Below, in pieces: positions 11,991 to 22,519 of a stretch of 64,000 bases of DNA. Origin of the DNA: Talpa occidentalis (taxonomy: Eukaryota; Chordata; Mammalia; Eulipotyphla; Talpidae); contig NW_023600993.1 of NCBI RefSeq assembly GCF_014898055.3, positions 1,178,001-1,242,000 on the forward strand, read 5' to 3'. The notes beneath the pieces were generated by a model that did not search any database, was not told the DNA's origin, and saw only the letters and a list, made by a program, of their open reading frames with translations. Position 1 is the stretch's first letter; every line of letters starts with the position of its first letter. The translations under genes and the position numbers were made by a program.

Positions 11991-12117
11991 AGGAGCCGGT
12001 GGCCTCCAGGGCGAGTTTTCCCGAGGACCCTTGACCGGGTGGTGCTGAGTTTCAGGGGGAGTCTCTAGGCAAATGGTCCATTTTATACAATAATGTTTCA
12101 GCGCAGGAATAAACAAT

Positions 12118-12244
12118 TATTGTATCTCTCTGCCTTGTTCATCTCTTTGAAATGAGAATATTAGTAGTAACGCCTTGGTTTGTTGTCGTGAGGGATAAAT
12201 GACATAAATTTAGCACATTGTGATCACTGAATAAGTGTTGGCTA
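12118..12244 (+). repeat. MIR SINE
   Basis: The order matches the MIR core and 3' region: 'ctctctgccttgttcatctctttgaaatgagaa', then 'taatagta'-like, then 'gttgtcgtgagggataaatga', then 'gaataagtgttggct' for the end of the element. It is diverged, as expected for an ancient mammalian repeat. Confidence 0.75.
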
Positions 12245-12726
12245 AGACAGAGAGAAATCAATATGTTGTCATTTTATTGTTACTGTCATTGTTACCAGGC
12301 AGGCAGAGGGGCACCCCACACCCCCAAACCTGCCCACTCTAAATAGATTTTGCCATCCACCGCATCAAGACAAAACATACTCTAGTGCGTCAGCCCTTTC
12401 AGGGGAACGAATTTAATACAGTTAGTGTGCAGTGCAGGGAAGAGGAAGGAAGGCAAGAATATAGTTTGCAAATCTTGTACCCGAAGTTTCTGAGCCAGAG
12501 GCGGTCGGCCCAAAGCAGGGCTGCTGAGGCCCCAAAGCTGCCCCAAGTCTCAGGACCCCCTGGTGGGGGCCCTGAGGAGGGCCAGGCATGTGTGCAAGGG
12601 AAAGCGCAAACTCAAATGACAAAGGCGGCCATCGTCAGCCTCCCCGGGGGTCTCCCCCATGTCTGTGTCAAGGGTCTCCTCCCAGGTCCCCCACATCCCT
12701 TTCCCAGGCCCAGAAGCAAGTGCAGC

Positions 12727-12840
12727 TTCTTTGCATGTCTATTCCAGGTCCCTCCTCCAGACCTCCTCCCTGCTCTCCATCCTCCCTTCTCCAGCCTCCT
12801 CCCCAGCTCCCCCACCCCCTGCTCAGCTCCACCCTTCCTT
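12727..12840 (+). repeat. polypyrimidine CTCC-rich tract
   Basis: Long C/T-rich stretch with repeated CCTCC and CTCC units, followed by a run of C at 12863-12871. It gives proline/serine-rich frames on the plus strand that are not genes. Homopurine-homopyrimidine tracts like this can form triplex structures. Confidence 0.7.
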
Positions 12841-12914
12841 GGGCGGGGCAGAGACCCTGGCACCCCCCCCCTTTCCCTGGGGGCCCCCTGTTATAGCATC
12901 ATCAGGGGCAGTAT

Positions 12915-12990
12915 AGAATCTTCTGGTACTTGTGTTCAGGTCCTGGCTTTACACCGAGGAGCTGTGACTCTGTGACTCTGCCCCTTCTTT
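12915..12990 (+). repeat. MIR SINE, 5' half
   Basis: 'gaatcttctggtacttgtgttcaggtcctggctttac' followed by 'gagctgtgactctgtgactctgcc' follows the MIR 5' half (ctgggttcaaatcctggctctgcc, then agctgtgtgaccttgggc). The 3' half is not recognisable. Confidence 0.5.
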
Positions 12991-13039
12991 GAGCGTGGGG
13001 GTACGCGGCTCCGTGCGTGGGTGGGTGTGCTGTCAGCCG

Positions 13040-13560
13040 CGTGGGCCCGAGTGCTGGCAGCGCTGCTGCACCCCTCGGCTGCTCTTATGGGTGTGATTCT
13101 TTAAAGCAACTAGGAGTAGCAGCTGGTTTAAATATTTCGGTTTTAACATCTTTGCCAATCCTTCCTTCTGATCCTTCCTGCTCTCCTCATCAGAGGTGCA
13201 TGCACCGCTCCGAGCCACCGTCGCGTCGGGCAGCTGTTGCCGTGTCACAAACCCCTCCTGGGAGGGCCCCTGGCAGCCTCAGGCTCCTCCAGGGCTGCCT
13301 CGGGGTGCTCCTCTGGGCTGGGTGCACAGTTGTCAGTGGGTCTCCCCTCACAGACCACGTGGTCCAGGTGTGACTGGGGAGACCAGGGGGCTCCAGACGC
13401 ACCATGCTGTTTCGAGTGGGGTCTGGTTTCTCAGCGGATCACCGGAAGTCAGTCAGCAGCCAGCACGCACCTGGCTGAGGCCGCCCCCACCTGTGTGCGG
13501 CCCAGAGGGGCAGGGCGGGGGACAGCGGTGACCTCCATGTTTTCCACCCGGGTCCATTGA
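13040..13560. other. GC-rich unique non-coding sequence
   Basis: Overlapping frames of 107-118 codons in several phases, with no domain and no known repeat. Confidence 0.4.
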
Positions 13561-13589
13561 TTCAGATACTGGGTAAGAGCGGCCACTCT

Positions 13590-15200
13590 CAACGCTTTCT
13601 CTGCACGTTATTAAAGCGCATTCAAGTTTGTCAGAACAAATGCTGACACCGCTTTGATTTACCATCATTTAAAGGTGATAAATATTTGAAGACGACACAG
13701 AGGAGACCAAGTTTAAATGCTTCTGCCTGGGAAGAATGATTTGTCTCCAGGAGCATAAATATAAATGTGGCCGACTTACGAACAAAGTATCGTCAAAAGG
13801 AAGTGCAGCCCCGGCTTCGCGGTGTGTTGGGCAGAGGGAGGAGAGAAGTCAGGAGTCACGGCGGGGTCCGCAGGCTGGGGCGGGCAGAGGCGCGTACTGG
13901 GTGGAAACATGACTAATCTTGGAGATTTTCTCGGAAGATCTTTGCTTTGGAATAATATTCTAACAGTTCTGTTGACTTTTTAAAAGACCATGATTTTTTT
14001 TTTTTTTAAACAACTCAGTTGAATTGAAGCCTTTCATAGGGAATGATAGAAATTAAGAAGCTTTCCTCATGCCTTTGACTGTAGGCAGTGTTTTCATTTT
14101 GAAGGCACTGGGGGTTTCAGAGAACTTTTCTATAATTCCGACCACCTGTGGATCCTGTTGTCAAAATGTGGATTTATATATTCAGTGTCAATTAGTTTAA
14201 GAGCGCTTTAAATGTCAACTGTCATCTCATGCAACCGATTCATTAGTGAGGTTTTTCCGGATTTGAATGCAAGGCATCAAATAACTTTCATTATTTCCAA
14301 CTATTAGAAAACACAGGATATTTTGTAATTTACATCTAGGAAGCATGTAGGAGAGATGTTGTTTCAGTCCTACTTTTAAATTTCCATCAGAACAAATCAA
14401 GTCATCGGTGTAAATCATTTTATAACAATACTGCCCAATGGTGAAACATATTTTTATGCTTTAACAACTCCTTTTAATATTACAGAATATTTGCACGCCT
14501 GTTGAGATGATGTTTCCACTTGAGAAAGGAAATCAGTAAATAAAGATGCACATTAGATGCATCCCCTCAGGGACACCTGGCCCTCCTGTATGAACATCAG
14601 CTCCTTGAAGCGCTGCCGCTTCCCTGCTCATTCAGTCCCCAGAGCGCTCTGCACCAGTGCAGCGCTGTGGGCTTGCTGTTCCCGTGAGCTCCAGGCGTCT
14701 GCACGTGAGGTCAAGCTTCATGGGGTTCGGGATTCTCATTTTTATGTTGCAGGCCACGTACTTAGGACCAGATCGGTGCTTGGTGCAAAGTGAACACTAG
14801 CTACGGCTTTGGATAAGTGAGCAATTAAGTGGATAAATAAATGCCTTTAAATGAGCCTTTAGAGAGAGGGTAATTTGTGATACATCATCTTTAAATCCCT
14901 CTCCCATTTTATATTGAAAAGTAGTCATAAATGTGTAACTTTGACTTTCTCTGACTTCATCTTGTCAAATTGAAATTTGGTCTCACCCTTTTTTTGGTAT
15001 TGAGCAGGCTTATTTTCAAGCCTGGCTCTTGTCCCTGTAGTTATAATTACACCAGTAGAGTTAGTATGTTAATTTTTTTAAGATGCAATACCTCATCTAT
15101 TGCTCAACTCAACTAATTATCTAATTAACCTTGCATTCTGAGAAAATAGTGTCTTAATTACATTCTGTATTTATTAAAATGACCTTGAAATAAATGGGAA
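13590..15200. other. AT-rich, CpG-poor block resembling conserved non-coding DNA
   Basis: About 1.6 kb of AT-rich sequence, mostly free of recognisable repeats. Two homeodomain core sites (TAATTA at 15114-15119 and 15122-15127) lie 8 bp apart. A weak L2-like 3' end may lie at about 14570-14830 ('cagctccttgaagcgctgccgcttccctgctcattcagtccccagagcgct', then a 'gtgcttggtgcaaagtgaac...ataaataaatg' pattern). Composition and motif content suggest a regulatory element. Conservation cannot be judged here. Confidence 0.3.
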
Positions 15201-15212
15201 TTGAAAATTCAT

Positions 15213-15268
15213 CCTCCTCTTCCCTCCCTCCCCAACCTCTTCCCTCTGTCCCCCTCTCTCTTTCCCTC
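15213..15268 (+). repeat. polypyrimidine tract
   Basis: CT-only or nearly CT-only run (CCTCCTCTTCCCTCCCTCCC and following) with short CT repeats. It marks the 5' side of the L1 piece at 15320. Confidence 0.75.
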
Positions 15269-15319
15269 ACAAAACGGAGTGAAGAATGGATTTCATATCC
15301 TTCTACATTGATATTTAAA

Positions 15320-15520
15320 TAGCCAGCCGCCCAATAATTGTACTCCTTGGTATTTATCCAGAGTAATTGAAGACTGATGTCCACATAAACCCACATCGGG
15401 CTAGTAATGGCACCGTGTTTCTAATGGCCAAGCCAAGATGCCCTTCCGTCGCTGGAGGGGTAGAGAAGCCGGGGTCCATCCAGACAATGGGACATTATTC
15501 AGGGAAAGGCATGTGGAAGT
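15320..15520 (+). repeat. L1 LINE 3' UTR fragment
   Basis: 'gtactccttggtatttatccagagtaattga' then 'tgtccacataaaccc' then 'ggccaagccaagatgcccttccgtcgctgg' then 'tccatccagacaatgggacattattcaggg' follow the classic old-L1 3' UTR order on the plus strand. Many of the differences from the remembered consensus are A/T to G/C, including new CpG sites (for example CCGTCGCTGG for a usual cagtaggtga). The element is truncated on both sides. Confidence 0.75.
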
Positions 15521-15529
15521 TGAGGTGCG

Positions 15530-15870
15530 CCTGGCTGTGTGAGTGACACCACAGCTGCCTCACCCCAGCAGCATGGAGTCCTGGAAGGGCCACGCTGCAC
15601 ACAGTGGGCAGACCAGAGTCTGGAACTGCAGGGTGGGTTGGTCTGTGTGCATTTCTCAAATAGATGGCAGAATCCTTTGGGAAGCTTTGCATTTTTATGT
15701 TAAGCAAAACATCCTGACAGCCAGGGATCCTGAAAATTCTAGCAACAAGTGGATGTTTATTTTGGGTTCAAAAGTGGAACTGATACTCTGTACCTCTTTG
15801 ATACTTCCATTTAACCCGGAAAGAGAAGGGTTTATTTTATCAGTGCACCTTCCTTTTATAAAATAAACTA
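15530..15870. other. unique sequence after the L1 piece
   Basis: It may include further L1 3' UTR too diverged to recognise. The 107-codon plus frame at 15543-15866 has no domain. Confidence 0.3.
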
Positions 15871-16660
15871 CTATGTCAGAAAAACCTGAAAATGGAATGA
15901 AGACTCACCCATTAGGTGGTTTTCAAATAGGGGTTTGGTTGATCTGCAGATTAACAATTTAGCTGATAATCACTTTCAAAATATTCTTGGTATTATTCCC
16001 CAAATTCGGATATGGGCTAAGCCATCCTTGATATGCCCTTGACCCTTCTTGAATTCATGGCAAATTGAAATACCCAACTCCATCAGCTGGTCCAGTATTG
16101 GATTTTAACAGGATAGCAGCAATGGTGAAATCTCAAATGCGCACAGATGAATTTTAGTACCCATTACCGAGAGCAAAAGAACTTTGTAAGCAAACACTAA
16201 TTACTTTTGTGATGGGAGGAAAACAAAAATCCATATCAGTTTAGATTATTATGGTCTGTGTTGTATCTGTTCATGAATAATCTATTATAGTTATTTATTA
16301 AGTTATAAATACATTTTTATAAATCTGCTTGACATTTAGATATTTTATAAAACACAATAAATGCCAGAGGAAATTGAATTAAGAAAGCTTATAATATGGT
16401 TTACTACTAGTTAAATTTTTTTTATGGCTGTAAATGGTTCTGCTCTATGTCAAGAATAAATCTGATCCTATACCAGAGGGTAATTTTTTCTTTTTCATGC
16501 TGGAGGCCTTGACCTTTTTTGTTGATAGCTGGTTTTTAACAGCTTCACCTTATATTTTATTCCTTTCGATTTCTAGAAAATTTGATTATCAGCCTTGAGC
16601 AGAAATCGTAATCACAGCAAAAGGAGGCAAGTCATTTAGGGGATAATATCGAGTCGTTGG
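15870..16660. promoter_or_regulatory. AT-rich block, candidate deeply conserved enhancer
   Basis: About 790 bp with very few CpGs, few repeats and many stop codons in all frames. It contains homeodomain-type sites, including TAATTA at 16198-16203, and a TTTATGGC posterior-Hox/Cdx-like motif near 16422-16432. It has the texture of a developmental conserved non-coding element. The call rests on composition and motif content; conservation is not tested. Confidence 0.35.
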
Positions 16661-17780
16661 CACAGCAGTGTGAAGTCTGGGCTGGGCTGGCCGAGTGCAC
16701 ACACTATTGGTGTGCATGGCAAGTCCAGCTTCCACATCACTCCTATAGGATGTTTATTTCAAATGTACAAATTTGTGATACAGCTTGGCCTCACCTGTCT
16801 TTCACATCTAAGCCATGTGATGATGATTAAATTTAAACTTCACTTCCAGTTTCCACATACTAGCAATGCACTTGACTTAAATTTACCCCAATAACCTGAA
16901 GTCCATTCTCCCTTAGCTGAGAGGGATACGGTTGTCACCATCCCTTAGGGGTCATGCCGATGGGCATATAGTTTATTCTCACCAAACTTCTGTTTTTATT
17001 TGCCCTTTTGAAAGAATTGTTATGGGATAAGAAGGGTGAAGGAAGGGACTATATTCCTTTGTAACATCTTTGAACTGTTTGGATTTTAAGTTGGTTATAA
17101 GTTTAAATATGACCGGGTAGAAGTGTGTGATGGGGGAATCTTAGTTTGCCTTGCCTGGTGTGCATGCGCCGTCGCTCCCATGCTTACTGTGGCGTGCAGT
17201 CTGTTTCTCAGACGGGTTCTCCCTCCTGGACCCTAAGAGCCAGATCGGGACTTTTCGCTTTGACTTCTGCCTAGGATTTCTCCCTCTCTGTCCATTTTTG
17301 TATTGGAAGGGCATGAAGGATGAGGAGACACCGTTTCTGCCCAGTGTGGATGCTGAGGGACATCGGTCACTTGTCCCGTAAGGAGGAGTAACTAAGGGAA
17401 TGTGGGCGTCTCATTCATGAGCTTGTCAGTCCATGTAGTGTTTCATTTACACCTGGCAGAGCCAAGCAGGCAACTCGTGCTTCATTTATATTTTTGAATG
17501 AACGTGTGGATGGAACTTTGAACAATGGAGTGTCCTTTCCTTGGCACGAGTGACAGCCATCAGCTTGCAGGAGCCCCTGGCAGAGGGTGCAGGAACACCT
17601 CATGTTGTTACTCATATTGACATAGTGGCGTCAGTTACGTGGTCTATGATATTCCAGCACAGGTTACTGTTAACACCCTTATTTTCAGATACATACTGAA
17701 GTTTATTCCAGAACTCCTAAGTGTTAGATCTCTGACATCAATCTATGAGCATGATCTTAGTAAAATAATAATAGTAATAA
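16661..17780. other. unique non-coding sequence
   Basis: Mixed composition. Only short frames (66-90 codons) are present, none with a domain. An (AAT)n-like run lies at about 17763-17787 beside the following L1. Confidence 0.4.
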
Positions 17781-17789
17781 TAATGGTAA

Positions 17790-18225
17790 TAGACAAAAAA
17801 ACAACTTCATTAAAATATCATTCACATACGATACATTTCGCCTCGGAATGTACAGGACCATGGTTTTCAGTATTTTCACAGAGTAATATTAATGTAGTAC
17901 CACATTTTTAGAATATTTTATAACTTCCCCCAAAACCCTACACTCATTAGCAACCTCTCCTGTCTCCCGTGGATTCCCTGCCCATCCAGACTCGGCAGCC
18001 CTGCTCAATTTTCTGTGGATGTGCTGATTCTGGACATTTTCTATAAATGGAATCCAGCAATACAGGGACCTTTGTGACCAATTCTTTTGCTTAACATATT
18101 TTCAAGGTTCAACCATGTCGTAGCATCTATGAATATTTCATTTTTTAATTGAGAAAAATACTCTATGTATGAGTGTCCCACATTTTTATTAGCTGGTGGT
18201 TGTTAATCTGTGTTCCTTAACTGCA
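17790..18225 (-). repeat. L1 LINE 3' UTR, antisense
   Basis: On the plus strand: 'aatatcattcacatacgatacatttcgcc', 'gtacaggaccatggttttcagtattttcacagag', 'cccccaaaaccctacactcattagcaacc', 'gattctggacattttctataaatggaatcc', 'ttttcaaggttcaaccatgtcgtagcatc'. This is the reverse complement of the old L1 3' UTR in correct order. It duplicates the same region as 20560-20760, so the two are independent insertions. Confidence 0.8.
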
Positions 18226-18229
18226 GCAC

Positions 18230-19440
18230 TCCACTGCCTCTCCTGCTCCTTCCTGTTGACCCATAAACACAGGTCTTTGGTACCTGACAATTTGGGGGGG
18301 TTCATCTGAGTCTTTCAGCACCACCACAGGGGACAGCACCACACTTAGGGTGTTAGGTGCTGGGTCCTCAATGATGTGAAATAAGGCAAAGGCCTAGCAG
18401 GGCAGACCCATGGCCTTTCCCTCCCTCTGCTTCACCTCCTTCAGCTGACTCCTAAGCTCACCAGTCACCACCAGAGCAGAAATAAAAATGGGGGGAGTAT
18501 TTTCAGCAAGTTTTCAGAGCAGGTTGGATCCTTCGAATGGTGTACAAAAAGTGTACTTGACATCACAAAACATATCCTTTGTGTTTTTCGTTTTTAAAAG
18601 AGGTTCAATCATGGTCCTTTTCATTGAGTGCTGTTCCTATTCCTATGAATGTATATTACATGGAAACAAGTGAGTTGCGCGATGACACCCATTCCCTTCT
18701 AATGGGTTATTCAACATGGCGGTGTCAGGAAACGGTCATTTTTTTGAAGAAAGCATCATTTGAGGATCTGCCCTGTGCATTCCCATGTCTTGGGGATCTG
18801 GGAGCCATTATATAAATAGAAAACTAGAATTTTGTTTCTTTAAATTTCAGCATTATGCGTCTCTGAATTTCATTATTCATACCAAATAAGAGTCTTTTCT
18901 CTTATGGCTTATGTAGTGATGTTCAATTTTGCTAATGTGTGTGAGTGTTTTTAAAGTCATAAGTTAATTGTATATTCTAGCTCTTTGGAAAAGATTCATT
19001 GGGTTATTAATCTATGCCATTTACACTCAGTGAAATGTGTTTAAAGCCAGATTCTATTAGTCCTTCTTAGAATTTCACATGATCCTTGACATTGATGATG
19101 ATGAAGGCTGGCCCGCGGGGAAGGGGTGGTCCGTCGCTTATGAGCCCCACACTTCGCGTCCTCGCGCCTGAATGCACAGCGTCGTTTAGAGGCCACTCTG
19201 TTGGCCTCAGTAATTAGGAAAACAGTAACGGCACAGAGTTGGCTTTCTCATGTGGTGTCATGGAACCCAGCAAACGTGTCAGCTGCTGCTGGCTCTCGCT
19301 CCCGCTGGCCTCTCGGGCACAGTTAGGTACGTTGTAGGCTTTGCCGCGCTCTGTGGCACGCAGCCTGAGAAGATTGTCTTCATGTGTGATAATCTGGTGA
19401 GATTGTATCTTTGAGAAGCATCAAATATCTTATTAAAAAA
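18230..19440. other. unique, mostly AT-rich non-coding sequence
   Basis: No gene or known repeat is recognised. The 18480-19080 part is AT-rich with few CpGs. At 19110-19190 there is a short CpG-richer patch. Confidence 0.4.
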
Positions 19441-19450
19441 AAGTTGTTTG

Positions 19451-19720
19451 GGGCCTCCCCTGGTGGCGCAGTGGTTGAGCGCTGGGCTGCGAAGCTGCCC
19501 GCAGCCTCTGCAGCGCCAGTTTGATCCCTGGCCACTGGGTGAGGGTCCCACATGGCGCGCAGACCTCTCCTGCCGCCCGCTGCTCCCCTCAGCAGTGTCC
19601 TCCATCTGTCTGCCTGCTCTGCTCCCCGCTCTGGCTCTGGTGAATCCTCTCACCCTCCCGCGCTTCTGACTGTACCCAGTGCTTGCATAAATAAATAAAT
19701 AAATCTTTAAAAAAAAAAAC
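19451..19720 (+). repeat. tRNA-derived T+ SINE, near full-length
   Basis: Same family as the 947 copy. The A box lies in TGGCGCAGTGG near 19464-19474. The B-box region reads AGTTTGATCC, changed from GGTTCGATCC. About 15 bp between the B box and GAGGGTCCC differ from the other copies. The tail is ATAAATAAATAAATAAATCTTT plus A. An imperfect target-site duplication (AAAAAAAGTTGTTTGG before, AAAAACAGTTGTTCGG after) flanks it, indicating an older insertion than the copies at 947 or 36507. Confidence 0.9.
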
Positions 19721-19739
19721 AAAAACAGTTGTTCGGCCA

Positions 19740-20460
19740 GTGGGGAAACCTATGCAGTCAATTATTTATTTGCAAGCGGCAAATATGGGCATCCTTGACA
19801 TTCTAAAGAGATTAGGACATGAATGAGGATGCTCTGAGCAAATTATTCTTAGAGCCCCTGTTCAGGGGCTCCTCAGTGTTCTGAGGCCTGTGTGTTCGTT
19901 TATTTCATACTCTGTGCTGTCAGCTGGCCCTTGCGAAGCGGCTCTGAGCATGGGCCAGCATGATCACACCCAGCCTGCAACCACCGGTGCGGGGGTGGCC
20001 TGGCCCTGCTCTGGCCAGGATGCTAGCAGGCGGGCGGCAGTGCGTGCTGGGGATCCCTCTGCGGCGAGCAAGGAGGACCTCCCGACAGCCAGCAGACCAG
20101 GGTTCCGGTCTGTGAATTGAGTGAAAATTAATTTACGGTATGTGTCCCCAGGCAGATATGTGAACGGTAAGAAATTCTTTCCCCCTCTATTTTTTTTTTG
20201 GTTGCTTGTGCCTTTTTTCAAGTGTTTATTTTCTTTAATACTTTGTATCAACTTAATGTTGACTCCATCAGTAACGCAGTTTCCCAATGCCCAGATTTGC
20301 TCTATTTCCTCCACCAATGACCTCGTTTCCAGAATTTTCCTTCCCTGTGCCTAGTCCTTCCTCTCTATGCCGGATACTCTGCTCATTACACTCGTACTTA
20401 AATATTTCCTTGAATCTTCTTGTCATTGAATTTTCATTCGTGGCCTGGAAGTGCATACCT
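19740..20460. other. unique non-coding sequence
   Basis: Mixed composition with a T-rich patch at 20190-20240. A 117-codon minus frame (19964-20317) has no domain. This may be the distal 3' end of the following antisense L1, but I cannot align it. Confidence 0.35.
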
Positions 20461-20499
20461 TTAAGAAGCAGTGTGCGAGTCAGTGCTTATAGAAGGACC

Positions 20500-22150
20500 C
20501 CGGAGGGGTGCACACACCACCACTGTGCAGTTCCAGAGTGTTCTCCAAGCCAGACACCTTGTGTTCATGAGTGGCTGCTCCACACCCGCCTCTTCCTCAA
20601 TGCTTGGAAACCACCAGTCCGTTCTGCCACTTTGGATTCTGCCCCTTTTACATAACCAGAAAAACAGTAGGTCGAGTTTTGCACTGGCCGCCTCTCACTT
20701 AGCTTTGGCGCATGAACACGTCCTCTGTCTCACGGTGGACTCCGCCACGCACCTAGGTCTGTCCCTTCAGGTGACGCTGGAATTGTTTCCATTTCTGGGA
20801 CGAGTACGGGTCAGACTGCCGTGAACACTCGTGTGCAGGGTTTTTTGGGGGCCTCTGTCTTCATTTCTTTTGGACAGACACTCGGGTGGGATTTACTGGG
20901 CCATAAGGTGACTGCAGGGACCGTCTAGGGGATGGTCAGTGATGACCGTTCTCAGAGTCGCTGCCCATTTTACCCTCCAGCCTGCAGCACGTGGCGGGTC
21001 TCGTTTCTGGATGTCTTTGCCAGCTCTTGCTTCGTGTTCCTGCCGGCTTGTCATCGCCCTGGTAGGCGTGAGGTGGACTCTCTCTGCGGTTGGGACTTTC
21101 ATGTACTGATCTGCAGTGATGGGAGCATCCCCTCCCTGGGCCTGCTGGCCATTTGTGTCTGTTCTCTGAAAAAACGGCTCTTTAAATCCTTTGCCCATTA
21201 AAAAAGGTTTATTGTTGCATTGTAAATGCTCTGGGTGTATTCTGGATGTGAAGTGTGAGTCATCTGACATTGTTATTCCTCAGGAGTGTCTCAGCTCTTT
21301 GAAGTTCCTGCATGTCCGTGGGAATTTGGGGATAATGTGGGCATGCTGCAGTAAGGTCAGGGGAGTTTGACAGGCATTTGTGTAGCATTTGGGCATGTTG
21401 CTGTCTTCACAATATTGAGTCTTCCAGTCCACGAACATGTGCTATTTTCCCATTTACTTAGGACTTCTTTAATTTTGTCACTGGTGCTTGTAATTTTCAG
21501 TGTGCAAATCGAGCACTTCTTTTATTAAGGTTATTGTAAGTATTTTATTATTCCCGATGCGGTTTTCAATGGAGTTGCTTATTTCATTTTCGGATGGATC
21601 CCTGCTGGCCATGGGAATGCGACGGTCTTCCCTGCGTTGATCTTGTACCCTGTGACTCTGCGGGGTTAGTTCATCAGGTTGAGCCTTTCCGTCACGGAGT
21701 CCATAGACTTCCTGTACAGGCGAGCGTGTCGTCTGCAGACAGAGAACTTTGCTTCTTCCGTTCCCATTTTGATGTGTTTTGTTCATTTTCTTTCCTGATT
21801 GCCCGCGGAGCCTTCCCTGCAGCGTTGAGCAGAAGCAGCGAGAGCGGGCATGCTTGCCCGTGTCCACCTGAGGGGGGCCGCACCCCTCTCCCGAGGCGCG
21901 GTGTGGCTGGGGCTTACGCAGACAGCCTGGGGCAGGCGGGAGCAGCTCCTTCCTCTCCCGGTGCTCTGAGACTCTTGTCATGGACGTGGCCCGTCAGGTG
22001 ATTTTTGTGCCTCTATAGGATGGTCACATGATTTTGTCCTTTATACTATTAAATGGATGATTACGTTGGTGGATTTGTGGGTGGAGCTGATTTTGTATTC
22101 CTTGGATAAACCCACTAGGTCGAGGTTTACAGTCCTTTCCATATACCACA
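20500..22150 (-). repeat. L1 LINE, 3' UTR plus decayed ORF2 C-terminal part, antisense
   Basis: Read on the minus strand, ORF2 sequence runs from about 22150 down to 21350, followed by 3' UTR down to about 20500. Landmarks on the plus strand include 'tgaacactcgtgtgcaggg', 'tggccatttgtgtctgttctctg', 'aaatcctttgcccatt', 'atattgagtcttccagtcc', 'gagcgggcatgcttg' and 'ttccttggataaacccact', all in L1 antisense order. Frames are broken (stops and indels), so no reverse transcriptase product is possible. Many substitutions are toward G/C, producing CpGs absent from the usual consensus. Confidence 0.85.
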
Positions 22151-22249
22151 TCTTTCAGGATAGCAAAGTAAATTAGAATTTTAGTTTTTAAAAATCTACT
22201 CCTTCAAGAAATTGTGGCTAACTCAGATTAAAAAAAAAAAAAAAATTAG

Positions 22250-22510
22250 GGGCCTCCCTGGTGGCGCAAGGGGTTAAGCACTATGAAGCTGTCCGCAGCC
22301 ACTGCCGCCTGAATCCGACCCGTGGCCAGGGGCTACCCACACGGTGCAGCCGCCCTCTCCTGTCTCCCCGCTGCTCCCCTCAGCAGTGTGTTTCAGTGGA
22401 TCCACTTGTTCTGTTCCCCACTCTGTCTCTGGTGAGTCCTCTCACCCCCCCAACACCTCTGGCCTGCACCCCAGTTCTTGTATGCATAAATGAAAGTAAA
22501 ATAAAAAAAA
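22250..22510 (+). repeat. tRNA-derived T+ SINE, diverged subfamily
   Basis: The head GGGGCCTCCCTGGTGGCGCAAG is recognisable, but the A box is degraded and the tRNA-related part shortened. The body carries GTGTGTTTCAGTGGATC where the copies at 947 and 36507 have GTGTCCTTCGGTCC. The copy at 27640 shares this variant, so two subfamilies are present. The tail is ATGCATAAATGAAAGTAAAATAAAA, and a duplication AAAAAAAATTAG (ending about 22249 and 22514) flanks it. Confidence 0.85.
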
Positions 22511-22519
22511 TTAGCGTGG

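Noticed and set aside
14570..14830. Resemblance to the 3' end of L2
   Set aside because: Phrase order is suggestive, but identity is too low to list it as a separate repeat without an alignment.
21478..21981. 167-codon minus-strand frame, first suspected as a gene
   Set aside because: It lies in antisense L1 ORF2; the frame is broken on both sides and is a decayed retrotransposon fragment.
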